From NCBI RefSeq assembly GCF_037975245.1, contig NC_092578.1, positions 12,008,321 to 12,072,320 on the forward strand: a stretch of DNA of 64,000 bases, given 5' to 3'. Below, one piece after another: positions 23,336-34,899 of this stretch (the first letter of the stretch is position 1; each line of letters opens with the position of its first letter). The translations under genes were made by a program, and so were the position numbers. The notes under the pieces were generated by a model, which saw only the letters and a list, made by a program, of their open reading frames with translations, ran no database searches and was not told the DNA's origin. The DNA is from Apostichopus japonicus. Lineage: Eukaryota > Echinodermata > Holothuroidea > Aspidochirotida > Stichopodidae.

Positions 23336-23964
23336 AAATGTTTTCATTTTGGTTCCTGTTTGGAATAATATGAAATTGAGAAATGAGGCCAAGTGGTCAT
23401 TTCAGTTCAAAGCAGAGCTAAACCAAACATATATTTCAAAATGTTTCTCCTCATGAATAGGATGAAAGCTGCTGACAAGCTTCCATAATTTTCACAGAGT
23501 GGTGTGTGATCCATTGTATGTGAAAAATATCATTCTACTGATATCGATTGCAACATCACCTTAGAAACCAAAAACCAAAAATAACCATCACTGTAATGTA
23601 ATGATGCAGATGCACTCTTGACATATGATTTTTGGCAGCAGACACAAAGGTACAACAAGAAGCCAATGTATTTAGAAAAAAAGAGAAAGAAAATGAAGGG
23701 AGAATTGATGTTTTGAGTATTTGATGTATGTGTAGAGTAGATTAATACTTTACGCATTCCATGTTTTATGTAGTGGAATGATCTCACAAGTACAGTCACT
23801 GCTCTTTTCGGTATCCCAGAAAGAAGGAAATATGGCATGAAATTACCAATGACATTGTTCTGGCATATCCAAATTAATGTTTATACGTAGAAATCAGCTT
23901 GTTATGGTATATTCAGGAATAAAAATATGAGTTTTCATAGTCAATTTGTATATGGACAAATTGT

Positions 23965-24358
23965 CCCGTACGTCACATGTCCCGTACGTCACAGGACAAT
24001 TTTCATTTGTGTAACCACTGTACTGGAATGGCTTCATATTTTTTTCTAATATGTTACAGCTTAGCCCTTGGAAGGTTAGGCTATTCACTAGGTATAACAG
24101 CTTGATCACTGCCCTCCTAGTTTCAGAGGGGTTTCAGCTTTGCTCTTTAGTAAAGAAAAACACAAATTTCTCTGGTCCCGTACGTCACACTGTACACTAA
24201 TTAAGATGGGACCTAATTAAAGCAAGTGTAGGAAATCTTCATGAGTTTGTATTAAAGTAGCAGCAATAACAAATATGAAAACCTGAAAAAGTATCTGGAA
24301 AATAGATTTTTTATAACTTTTAGACACATTTAAGTCTCTGAAATGTCCCGTATGTCAC
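23965..24358 (+). repeat. Cluster of CCCGTACGTCAC motifs
   Basis: CCCGTACGTCAC occurs at 23965, 23981 and 24177, with a one-base variant at 24347. The first two are 16 bases apart and enclosed by TGTCC ... GGACA. The layout, a short CpG-containing motif ending in GTCAC scattered through an AT-rich stretch, resembles the array in the 11273-13336 insertion. No ends of a mobile element were identified here. Confidence 0.6.
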
Positions 24359-24369
24359 AGTGCAAATAG

Positions 24370-25190
24370 CTTGGACCTGCCCTGATCATGTTTCCTTTCT
24401 GGAGGAAACCACTGAAAGTGACCTAGTTCTTTGCAGGGATGTGCTCACACTTGGCGGCTGCACCCGGCAGTTTTTAATGCCCAGCACAAACAGTATTTTA
24501 AACATATCCTCCCCAGACTTTTTTGACAATTAATTTAACAAATTTGATCATTACCAAAACATTGGTGAGTACTTGGCACAGAAGTTATTGCCAGAATAGG
24601 AAAAGATAGCACCAGTTGCCATCAAAGCATACTTTATTTGCAAACATTTTCCAAAGGGGAGGGTGAAACCCACTCCTGAGACCCCTCCCCCAAGACATAG
24701 ATCACACTACCGCACAAATCCACCAGGCACTCAAATATTTCTGAGCAGATTTCTGTCTTTGCTGTACCATTTCAGCTTTGAAGTTTAAGTCAATCCTTTG
24801 TGTTAATAATATTCATAACAATTTTTAACTTGATAGGTTTTATGGTTTTTTACTCAAGAGTTGTCTTAATTTACAACCGTGTTTCTTTTGATGTCTATCA
24901 CTTTTGAGTGATTTAATTATAGAAGGATGGTTGACAAGTTTAACAGGTGTTAAGTTGATGACAAGTTCACCAAAGCTCAGGGGAGTTTTCCTCCCATATG
25001 AATCTACACAACAACATGACCACCAGCCTGCCATGTACTAGGCAAACATTAACAGTACTTGAAATATTGTCATCTTTGTTGATCCTATTCTTAAAGCAGC
25101 TTGAAAGGGCAAATTTAGCATCAACAGCAAAATAGGAAGGATGGCATTCTTTCAACCAAAGATGCTATTGTTTGTGATGGTCTTTCAAGC
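24370..25190. other. Intronic stretch, nothing recognised
   Basis: No exon is seen. Near 25092-25107, 'ttaaagcagcttgaaa' is an inverted copy of the core of the minisatellite that follows. Confidence 0.4.
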
Positions 25191-26150
25191 TGCTTTAAGG
25201 ACAGGTTGCTATTGTTCCAATGTTGCTGTTAATGTTTCTCTTTCAAGCTGCAGTAAGAGACAGGTTGCTATTGTTCCAATGTTGCTGTTAATGTTTCTCT
25301 TTCAAGCTGCTTTAAGAGACAGGTTGCTATTGTTCCAATGTTGCTGTTAATGTTTCTCTTTCAAGCTGCAGTAAGAGACAGATTGCTATTGTTCCAATGT
25401 AGCTGTTATTGTTTCTCTTTCAAGCTGCTTTTGAGACAGGTTGCTATTGTTCCAATGTTGCTGTTAATGTTTCTCTTTCAAGCTGCAGTAAGAGACAGAT
25501 TGCTATTGTTCCAATGTTGCTGTTATTGTTTCTCTTTCAAGCTGCAGTAAGAGACAGATTACTATTGTTCCAATGTTGCTGTTAACGTTTCTCTTTCAAG
25601 CTGCTGTAAGAGACAGATTGCTATTGTTCCAATGTTGCTGTTATTGTTTCTCTTTCAAGCTGCTTTAAGAGACAGGTTGCTATTGTTCCAATGTTGCTGT
25701 AAATGTTTCTCTTTCAAGCTGCTTTAGGAGACAGGTTGCTATTGTTCCAATGTTGCTGTTATTGTTTCTCTTTCAAGCTGCAGTAAGAGACAGATTGCTA
25801 TTGTTCCAATGTTGCTGTTAATGTTTCTCTTTCAAGCTGCTTTAGGAGACAGGTTGCTATTGTTCCAATGTTGCTGTTATTGTTTCTCTTTCAAGCTGCA
25901 GTAAGAGACAGATTGCTATTGTTCCAATGTTGCTGTTAATGTTTCTCTTTCAAGCTGCAGTAAGAGACAGATTGCTATTGTTCCAATGTTGCTGTTATTG
26001 TTTCTCTTTCAAGCTGCAGTAAGAGACAGATTGCTATTGTTCCAATGTTGCTGTTATTGTTTCTCTTTCAAGCTGCTTTAAAAGACAGGTTGCTATTGTT
26101 CCAATGTTGCAGTTAATATTCACTTTCAAGCTGCTTTAAGAGACAGATTT
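25184..26150 (+). repeat. 59-bp minisatellite, about 16 units
   Basis: Unit core: 'gagacaggttgctattgttc' followed by 'caatgttgctgttaatgttt' and 'ctctttcaagctgctttaa'. Two sub-types are interspersed: one with 'ctgctttaagagacaggttg' and one with 'ctgcagtaagagacagattg'. They also differ at 'gttaatg' versus 'gttattg'. A period of 59 is not a multiple of three, so the ORFs through it are incidental. Confidence 0.95.
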
Positions 26151-26632
26151 GTGTTACATGAAATGGTTCAATGAAGTTTATTGGCAGTCAGTACCCGGGC
26201 CTTATCTAACATGATTACAAAATATGAAATAAAGATGAAAATAAAAAATAAAATGTTACTTTAGTTCAGCAGTTCATCATTGCATTGATGTTTCAACAAA
26301 TGTTTCATATTTGGAGAAAGTATGTTTCTTGTCAAAAATCATCAAAAAAAGCATATACTTGGCATACATTTTCATGACAGACATAAACATACAGTGTCAG
26401 TAGACCAATTATTCTGCCATAGCAATTACTGCAGTAAGTTGATGTTATAAGGAGGCTTATGGCAATACAGCAAAGTTTGGTCCACAGAAACACACACAGA
26501 TATACGGTCTGTATGTTTACAACTAACATAAGAGTTTAGCATGGTTAAAAGCCTATAACATTACCTCTCCACCACCTGATCATGTAACAGTCTGCTATCC
26601 TTTATGTCATCTATTTTGTGACTGGGGTATCG
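26151..26632. other. Spacer between two minisatellites
   Basis: AT-rich, no exon or repeat recognised. Confidence 0.4.
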
Positions 26633-27150
26633 TTAGATGTTCTTTTTGTGTGACTGATCTTTAGATATCCTCATGTGTGACTTATATTTAGATATCATCT
26701 TGTGTGATTGATCATGAGATTTTCTTTCATGTGACAGTGTGTGATCTTTAGATATCCTCTTGTGTGACAGTGTGTGATCCTTAGATTTTCTTTCATGTGA
26801 CAGTGTGATCTTTAGATTTTCTTTCATGTGACAGTGTGTGATCTTTAGATATCCTCTTGTGTGACACTGATCTTTAGATTTTCTTTCATGTGACAGTGTG
26901 TGATCTTTGGATTTTCTTTCATGTGACAGTGTGTGATCTCTAGATATCCTCTCGTGTGACTGATCTTTAGAGATTTTCTTTCATGTGACAGTGTGTGATG
27001 TTAGATATCCTCTTGTGTGACACTGATCTTTAGGTTTTCTTTCATGTGACAGTGTGTGATCTCGGGATATCCTCTTGTGTGACACTGATCTTTAGATTTT
27101 CTTTCATGTGACAGTGTGTGATCTTTAGATATCCTCTTGTGTGTTGTTTA
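26633..27150 (+). repeat. Irregular short-unit tandem array
   Basis: Modules such as 'gtgtgatctttagatatcct', 'cttgtgtgacactgatcttt' and 'agattttctttcatgtgaca' alternate irregularly for about 500 bp. The array ends about 105 bp before the acceptor of the last ABITRAM exon, so it may include the branch-point region. Confidence 0.9.
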
Positions 27151-27256
27151 GATGGGCTCATTATGACAGTTTGTTTTCCTAACATACATCTTTTGAATCT
27201 GTGTGATCTTCAGATGACCTCATTGTGGTAGTCTCTTTTTCTGTTTCATTTTACAG

Positions 27257-27394
27257 CCCCTTGCTGAGGGATATCTCGCTGTTATTCTTCCAAAAGTTAG
27301 AGACTGGAACACCATAGCCTCATCATTTGTGTCACAGGAAGATTACAACAAGATTTTAGAAGAGAGACAGAGAAAAGGTACTAAAGGTGATTGA
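27257..27394 (+). CDS. ABITRAM: ABITRAM orthologue, last coding exon
   Basis: It follows a pyrimidine-rich acceptor (AG at 27255-27256). It reads PLAEGYLAVILPKV, WNTIASSFVSQEDYNKIL and EERQRKGTKGD, then TGA (27392-27394), 45 codons plus stop. EGY-[IL]-AV-x-LPK followed by a helix with an x-Q-x-x-Y pair is the C-terminal signature of the ABITRAM/FAM206A family, and the length after it matches the vertebrate C-terminus. A potential donor (AAAG|GTACTA at 27377) lies just before the stop, but reading through gives a C-terminus of the expected length, so this is called the terminal exon. The phase-0 join to the 7789-7935 exon supports the pairing. Confidence 0.9.
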   Translation, partial: PLAEGYLAVILPKVRDWNTIASSFVSQEDYNKILEERQRKGTKGD

Positions 27395-28265
27395 TTGGTA
27401 TGTGACTTTTAATTAGAAGATACTGTTTCAAGTCTTGAATTGACCACTATATTTTGTGTGTTGATGGTGGACAACAGGTCAGATGAGAACGAACTTCAGC
27501 CTGAAATACAGGGTCGAAAAACCTCGCTGAACTTCCAGCAAACGCATTTGCTAGTACAGCCAATTTCCTGCATATTTGCTTGAGGTAGCCAGCCAAGCAC
27601 ATGTAATGTACAAGCAACAAGACATGGGTCCAGGCCTGCCTTAGAGGCCTAAGAGGGTCGTGGAGGGTCAAAGGGAAACTTGGGCCCAGAATTGTTGACA
27701 TTCTAGCAAGTTTTTAAGACCAAGATGTATCTGTAAGTATTAATGTTTGACTTTTCAAGTGAAGTTTTACCTTTACTTGTAAAAAACCTGAAGTAACAAC
27801 AGTGCAATGCATTTAAGTAACTTTTTAAGATGCTTAATAAACTTAATCCTTACATGGAAATTCACATCAATAAGTCTGTGTTCTGTTATCCAAGATGACC
27901 AAAAACTTGGGCTATGATTTTAACATGTAATAAAGTGTGATCATACTCAAGTACCGTTTCAGTGGAGTTATAACTTTCGCTGTAATCACAGCAGAGACAA
28001 ATCTAACATGCTGGCTTAGTGACTAAAATCTTGGCTCTCTTCTAAGGAAGGTTCTTGTCACAAATGCAACTTTTCCCAATTCCTGCATGCCATCTATCCC
28101 CTAAACAGAAATTACTGCAAGCTTCACCCCACTGTATCCTACTTAAAACATGACAGTTTCGTTTGTTAGTATTACAACATTTCCATTAATCAATGTCAAA
28201 ATACTAACACATTTATGCACTTAACAGCCACCGATGACTGGAATGGAATTTATGCTCATGGTTTT
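27395..28265 (+). other. ABITRAM 3' UTR and downstream flank
   Basis: The 3' UTR probably extends to about 27870. No second gene is seen. The - strand ORF at 27447-27701 has no recognisable domain. Confidence 0.5.
27836..27841 (+). promoter_or_regulatory. Likely ABITRAM polyadenylation signal
   Basis: A canonical AATAAA lies 442 bp after the stop, with a GT-rich stretch ('gtctgtgttctgtt') about 30 bases downstream. A second AATAAA near 27930 is an alternative. Confidence 0.55.
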
Positions 28266-29025
28266 GGTTCCTTGCTGGAAGCAAAGGAACCTATTACTGT
28301 ATGCAGTCAGATTTGTGTGTGTAAATGTGTGTGTTGTCTGTGTGTGTCTGTGACACTTGCTTGGGTCTGCAATTACTCAAAAATCGAATGATGGATCTTT
28401 ATCATAATTGCTATGTAACTGTATTATAGTGGAAAGGTGTGCCCAATCATTTTTGGTGCTGACCTTATGAATATTAATGAGGTTATGGGATCAAACATAA
28501 AAATCTTAACATTACATTTAGAACTCTGCAACCTAAAGTTGGATCCAAACTTGGTATACAGTTGTTGGTTAATAGAGCTCTGGTACATGTAGGCCATCCT
28601 GTCACATTCCGGTCAATTCCGGTCACATTTTTGGGCCGGGTGGGTCCAAATTTTATATCCACCTCGAATGCATGTTTGGACACATTCATTGGGCCCCAAT
28701 TTGTTGGCCCAATATTTTTGGGCCTTCAAGTTTGGTGGTTCAATTTTTGGGGGCAAATATATTTTTGAGTCAATCTGTTAGGGCCAAATATTTTGGGACC
28801 ATTTACAGGTAGGCAAAATTTTATCGGGCTAAATTTTTTGGGAGTGCAAAATTTTTGAAATTGCAATAATCCACAACCTTAAATCAGATTGTATCCAAAG
28901 TTGGAATACAATTGTTGATTGTTGGTTGGTACATGTGGGTAAAAATATTATGATGTTGGATGTGATCACATACAACACTTAAATATTCCACTCAGCAAGG
29001 CACCATAGTGCCAATTGGGCTCTTG
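28266..29025 (+). repeat. GGTTCC-hairpin repeat family, copy B
   Basis: Closest in structure to 9513-10291: the same start hairpin, the same 'gtgacacttgcttgggtctg' segment, the same 'tggtacatgtaggc' and 'ggcccaatatttttgggcc' interior, and the same end 'ccaattgggctcttg'. Confidence 0.8.
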
Positions 29026-29059
29026 TTGATATTATCATTTCTTAAAACTGCTCACTCTA

Positions 29060-30960
29060 TTTTGATTCCTTACTAAAGGCAAAAGGAATAAAGCTGATGC
29101 TGATGGCATGTGTGCGAGAGTGTGTGATGCCTGGCTTGTTAACATATATTCAAATATTGTATTGTGGGTGGGTGGGTTTATATTTGGTTTGTGAATGCAC
29201 CTTATGGACAAGAAGTACCCAATTGCAGAGGTCAAAGGTCAGCAGAGGTCAAAGTCTAAAAACCTTGTGTATAACACACTATAACTTTAAGAGTAAAAGC
29301 TTGAATGAATGGCATACTTGGTATGTGGACCACCTTGTTGAGTGCAAGAACTCTACTGTTTTCTGTGGAGGTCAAAGGTCATATGAGGATATCAGATTTT
29401 GAAAACTTTGTAAACACTATGTCCTGCTTCCTACAAAACTGGTTTGGAAGGTTTTACAGCCATGCTGAAGTGGTAAACACCAAAATATGTTCTTAAGTTG
29501 GTAGGAAGTGGAATTGGTGAAGTTGCTTAGGAGGTTTTGGTGACTTGGAGCAACAAACAATGATTATTATGATGTTGATTTGACCAACAATTCCTTCAAA
29601 TGGATTTGTGAACTTGAGTCACAGAAATTGACAAACATGAAGAAACTATATTGTAGTTCATTAAATGAGACATATGAAATGTTTGAAGATTGAGTACTCA
29701 AAAACTCATGAATTTAACAACAGTTTTAGACTTAAACTTTATTCTATTTTGCAGTTGAAAATTGACATACTGAAGTTTTGCAATTAACCCATATGCATAC
29801 TCAAGACAGTGATAAAATTTCACCTTAGCACATTAGTTGACTTGCAAGTTTTATTGCTTTTGATGTCAATTGCCAAGTCTGTGCTATCATGATTGTGTTC
29901 ACATGTGCTTTTGTGTTAGTTTATATGTAATTTGTCAACACAATACATCATGTAGAGAAAGTGGGATGGATCTCATACTTGGCATTTTGAGTACAAAATT
30001 ACACTGCTTTCAGTGGATGTCAAAGGTCTGCAAAGGTTGAAAAGTGAAAATGTGGTAAACTTGATGTCTCATGTTGTGAAACTACTTACCTTAACCTTAA
30101 CCTTAACCTCATTTCTCTCTGCACCAGTTGTCCATAATGCCATTGAAACTTCATTGATTCAATATTGCGTGTGTTGATGCTGATATCAATATATCATGAA
30201 CAAAGGACCCACTGTTTTGATGGAGGTAGGCAAAGATCAAATTTTGGGAACAAAAACACCATCTGTGTGGAAAACACATACTGAGTGTAGAACACTGTTT
30301 TTGGTTTCAATGATAATCATAACCTTAGCATGCATTATGGGTATGTTGTGTGTCTGCCTTTGTGACACCCAGCTTGTAAACACACTATCTGAAGAAGGTA
30401 AGCTTGGGGTGATCTCATATTTAATATGTATATTAACCACATTGAGTACAAGAAGCCTTTGGTGGGGTCATCATAGTTTTTGGTGGGGTCATCAGAGGTC
30501 AAATTGCGAAAACCTTGTAAACATGATATCTCAATATTGGAAGCTTGGACAGACTTCATACTTTGTATGACGGTGTATAACATTGAGTAACAAAAGCCTA
30601 TTGATTATGGTGGAGGTCAAAGTTCATTTGAAATCAACAAATGCCAAACATTTACTTCACTCCTCTCTTACCTGTATCTCTACACTAACACCTCTTCCTA
30701 AACACAATATTGCAAAGGGAAAGCTTGGAGAGATCGCATGTAATTGTACCACATTGAGTACAAGAAGCCTAATGTTGTGGGCGGAAGTTACTAGTCGTTT
30801 GAGTTCACCAGGGATCAATTGTGAAAACCATGTTTAGCAAAGTATTTCAACAATGACAGACATGTCATAATTAGTATGCTGATGTATCTATCACATTTAG
30901 TACAAGAAGCCTGTTGTTGAGGTCAATGGTCATTTCAGGACAGCCTGTGTCATTGTGAAT
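29060..30960 (+). repeat. AGGTCA-rich dispersed repeat cluster
   Basis: Many diverged modules with 'ttgagtacaagaagcct', 'tgtaaacac', 'aggtaagcttgg' and direct repeats AGGTCAAAGGTCA (29229, 29369). No exon was recognised, and the ORFs here are fragments of the repeat. A telomere-like phrase 'cttaaccttaaccttaacc' occurs near 30090-30110. Confidence 0.7.
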
Positions 30961-31089
30961 TTATTGTTTGTCACATCACACTGTTTTCACATGTTACTAA
31001 GATCAAGTATGTTGAACACCCCTCACTATACATTATATTAGATTTCATGAAGAAAACTGCTCATGGTACATCATCGAAACCACAATGCA

Positions 31090-32240
31090 TTTTTAGCTCA
31101 TACCAGCATGCTGGTGTGAGCTATTGTTACAGTGCGGCGTCTATCACTCTATCCGTCAACAATTGGTAAAACCGCTCCCACTCGCACAGTGTTCGATGGA
31201 ATTTCATGAAACTTGGACACAAGGACCATTGGGTATAGGGCCATCTGAGATGGTCCAAAATTTGGGGTCAAAGGTCACCTGTGGGCCGTAATGGGCCATT
31301 TTGTGGAAATACGCAAAATGCTTCTTCTCCTACAGATTCCATGGTACAATGTTGAGGGTTTGTCACGATAGTACTATGGTAGTTTTACCTTCAGGGTGTT
31401 CATGAATTTGAGATCAAAGATCAACTAGGGGTCTTTTGTGGCCCGGGCCGCGGCCCTATATTTTCAAATTGCTCCTGTTCGTACAGTGTATGGCCAATTA
31501 TAATGAAACTTGGTCACAATGTTCCTCGGGATGAGAGTTACGAGGGGTGTTCGGAAAATTGAGGTCAAAGGTCATTTAGGGGGTCATCGGGGGTCATACT
31601 TTGTAATATTTTCAAATATCTCAATCTCCTCAAGATTTTGATGGATCATATTCAAAGTTGAACTGATGATTGTTGGATTGTGTATGAATAAGGTGACGCC
31701 TAAAAATTTTTGGTCAAAAGTTAATTAATTACAAATAATCCCCATTGTTTAAAAAAATCTGAGCCTTCACTTTTTGCCAAAGCTCCTTTAATTTGTCTCC
31801 CAGTGTCTGCAGTGTTTGTTTACATTTGTGGTTAAGCTCTGCAGAGGCTGTTAGTGGAATTAAAGCAGGACTGGGAGTTGTTATTAACTGTTGAACTGTA
31901 AGCATGAGAGCCCTATAGCCAATCAGCACTTGCCGATTCTTAGAAGTCTTTGAGCCTGAGGTATGTAGGCAGCTTGTGAAGTTATGCCTTGTAGGGAGTG
32001 CTTGTTATGTCTGCTAAGGTAGAGGGGAGAAAGTTTAATAGGGTAAGTCAGTGGTATTGTTTGAGAGAGTGGGTAAAATAGGATTTAAAGGGGAAAATAG
32101 GAATTATAGCCAGTGGTGTGGCCAGGATTCTGCTAATGGAGGGGGGGGGGGTATCCCTCACGGGCCTAAAATTGGTTTTGTGGGCCCTACATTTTTCAGC
32201 TTGAAAAGGTATGAGCTTCTGCACCATTGGTGCTCTAGTT
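31090..32240 (+). repeat. 1.2 kb dispersed repeat, copy 2
   Basis: Nearly identical to 2576-3780, same orientation, about 28.5 kb away. The shared minus-strand ORF is at 31729-31929 and differs at a few residues. Copy 2 carries a full AGGTCAAAGGTCA (31562) where copy 1 has AGGTCAAATGTCA. Confidence 0.85.
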
Positions 32241-33245
32241 GTATTCTTGTTGTTGACTATAAAAAGGGCAGTATTCCTAGTGGAAGTCAAAGGCCATTGG
32301 TTCAATTGGTGTAGCCAATGGAGCTTATGCCATAGCAAAATGTTGGTCTATCGGCCTGTCTCTGTTCGTCTGTCCATCCGTCTATCTATAGATCTGTGTC
32401 TATCTATCAACATGAGTTGAAATACTTGCTCACAGGCCAGTTAATCACTCCTAATGAAAATTATCCAAGGTGTTGCCCATGTCAAGGGCTTCATGAAAGT
32501 TTACATATGAAGTAGGTCAAAGGTCAGTTGGGGTCAAGGCATGAATCCCTTTAGAATGCTTCTACTAGGGTTTTGATCTGATCTGGAATTAAATTTGTGC
32601 CTGTAATCAGTTGGTGAAGGGGCACTAAGTTGAACAAGGTTGAGAGGTCAAAGGTCGTTTCAGGAAGTATTTAACTACAATGTGATATATTTTTCACAAA
32701 ACATCTTCATTTGGCATGAATTTAATTTTGACCGAAGTTGGTCACAATAATCAGCTAATAGTGGGTTAAAAGAAAGGTCACTTTAAGTTTAGGTCAGAGG
32801 TCATATGAAGATATTAACAGTCAATAAGAGGACTGCTTCAAACCCATATCTCTCCTAGAGTAAATTGTTCAGATTTTCAGCAACTTTGCTTTAAAAAATT
32901 CAGTCTTTGAAGCGGCACATTATACAGTACAGAAGAGTAGTTAAGAGCTCATGTTACATGAGAGATCATGAAGTTGGTTGTATTACATGGTAATTCTCAG
33001 CAGTCTTTGTGTACCTCTATTTAGCAGACTCTTATCTTTACTTGTTTGATTGATATCAAACAAGGTAAAAATTTATCCCTGCTACCTAGAGCATTGCCTG
33101 TAGTTTTTTCAAACTCAGTGGTCAAACTGTGTCCAGTTTTGCAAGAGTTCTGCTACATTTTTAAATGTCAAGGTCATTTGACGTCAGCAATGGTAAAAAT
33201 GTGGATACCTTGTAAAAAAACACACATTATCTTAGAGACATGTGG
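32241..33245 (+). repeat. AGGTCA-rich diverged repeats
   Basis: Phrases 'aggtcaaaggtca' (32515) and 'aggtcagaggtca' (32791) sit in diverged modules like those upstream. No exon seen. Confidence 0.55.
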
Positions 33246-34154
33246 GTGCCTTTGGTATTAACTGATGGAGTGCAGATAGTATTGGTTCCAATAGTACCTC
33301 CCATAAGGAGGTGAACCTCAGAATGGGATTACAATTTGAAACTAGCATATTCATTGTATAATAATTTCACCTACATACATGTTAGCATCATATGATAAAA
33401 GTATTTGAATGTGATTGCATGGTACTAGTAGTACATTGTACAGTGAAGCCAAGTGGTTATTCAGTTATATCTTGTGTATCATTTCACTATGATGGGCTCG
33501 AATTTGACAAGTGGTAAGTTAGCTAATGTTTTACCAAACTTCTAATGAAACCAGTTATTCTGCTAAAGACATTGGTATGTTAAAGTGTTAGCAGATATGC
33601 ACCTTAATGTACAGTATGGAACTGTTCATGTGGAGGGTGTTATTGTTACATTGTTACATTCCTGTCAATAGTATTCAGGAATGTTTGTCAACACAGTATT
33701 GTCTAATTTTGCTTACTGTATAGTATGTATATTATAATTTCCTAAGTAAACTACTGTAGATCAGACAATCCATTTCCATTTTTCCACTCAAGACCGAATC
33801 GGGAGTTACTGATATCAAAGAACTCAGAAGAAACCTCTTTATTAAAATGTATCATTCCATATTAACAACAACAATGTGTTTTCGGGATGAGTCTACAACT
33901 ATCCAAGATTGTATGTTAGAGAGATTTACCATGATCAATGTTATACCTTATTATTTCTATAATTTTTTTAATTTGGTAAAAAAACTGATGTGATAGCTTA
34001 AAAGCATGAAATTTTAACAATATTTTGTTTTATGTAACCTTAGAAAGAGGATTAAAAACTCACTAACCTTGAAACTGACTTTGTCCTTATATTTGTAGTG
34101 TTGCTTGTTATCAAATAAGTGTATTAAAAAATAGTTCAAAGGTTTGTCAAATTT
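33246..34154. other. AT-rich stretch, nothing recognised
   Basis: No exon, RNA gene or bounded repeat was seen. Confidence 0.35.
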
Positions 34155-34189
34155 ATTAATCAGTACATTGAGAATAATTTCAAAACTCA

Positions 34190-34690
34190 GCAGAATACTG
34201 GTGACATCATTACTCAGCGGTACACTGGTGACATCAGTACTCAGCAGTATCTCAGGGACATTAGTAGCCAGCAATATGTCAGGTACATCAGTACTCAGCG
34301 GTACACTGGTGACATCAGTACTCAGCGATACACTGGTGACATCAGTACTCAGCAGTATCTCAGGGACATTAGTAGCCAGCAGTATTTCAGGTACATCAGT
34401 ACTCAGCGGTACACTGGTGACATCAGTACTCAGCGATACACTGGTGACATCAGTACTCAGCAGTATCTCAGGGACATTAGTAGCCAGCAGTATTTCAGGT
34501 ACATCAGTACTCAGCGGTACACTGGTGACATCAGTACTCAGCGATACACTGGTGACATCAGTACTCAGCAGTATCTCAGGGACATTAGTAGCCAGCAGTA
34601 TGTCATGTACATCAGTACTCAGCGGTACACTGGTGACATCAGTACTCAGCAGTCCTTTGATGATTTCAATACACATCGGTACATTTGATG
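34190..34690. repeat. 27-bp satellite organised in 108-bp higher-order units
   Basis: The basic unit is 27 bp ('catcagtactcagcggtaca' plus 'ctggtga'). Four distinct variants (with ..cggtacactggt, ..cgatacactggt, ..cagtatctcagg, ..cagtatttcagg) repeat in fixed order, giving a 108-bp period for about four cycles. Because 27 is a multiple of three and the units lack stops, both strands stay open: 253 codons on + and 220 on -. Those ORFs consist almost only of the repeat and are not called as genes. Confidence 0.9.
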
Positions 34691-34899
34691 TTGTTACACA
34701 TCAATCTATTGATGACATCCGTAGCAATTTATTGGTGACATTAGTTATTAGCTATTCCTTGATGATATCAGGTTTATTATATTTCCTCGTTTTTCAAACT
34801 GTGACTCAATCATGTCAGATGATGTGGACAATTATCAGAAAAAAAGGATTCTTGTATGACGTTCACGAAAGCAGTTGTTTTTTGTACACGATATTCAGT

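Larger units (their letters stand above)
7936..27256 (+). other. ABITRAM last intron, 19.3 kb
   Basis: The intron runs from the donor GT at 7936 to the AG at 27255-27256. The flanking exons join in phase, with AARK-type residues followed by PLAEGY, as in the vertebrate protein where the same lysine-proline join occurs. I found no other coding exon between them. The length is made up largely of mobile elements and tandem repeats, annotated separately below. Confidence 0.8.

Noticed and set aside
25184-26150. Regular spaced repeats that could suggest a CRISPR array
   Set aside because: The units are contiguous with no unique spacers, and the genome is eukaryotic. It is a minisatellite. The same applies to 56160-57370.
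27378-27379. Splice donor in the last ABITRAM exon (AAAG|GTACTA)
   Set aside because: Reading on gives a stop five codons later and a protein C-terminus of the expected family length. No further matching exon was seen downstream.
27447-27701. 84-codon - strand ORF in the ABITRAM 3' UTR
   Set aside because: No family resemblance and antisense to the likely 3' UTR.
30085-30110. Interstitial telomere-like repeat (TTAACC phrases)
   Set aside because: Only about three imperfect units (CCTTAA type), too few and not the TTAGGG sequence expected for most animals.
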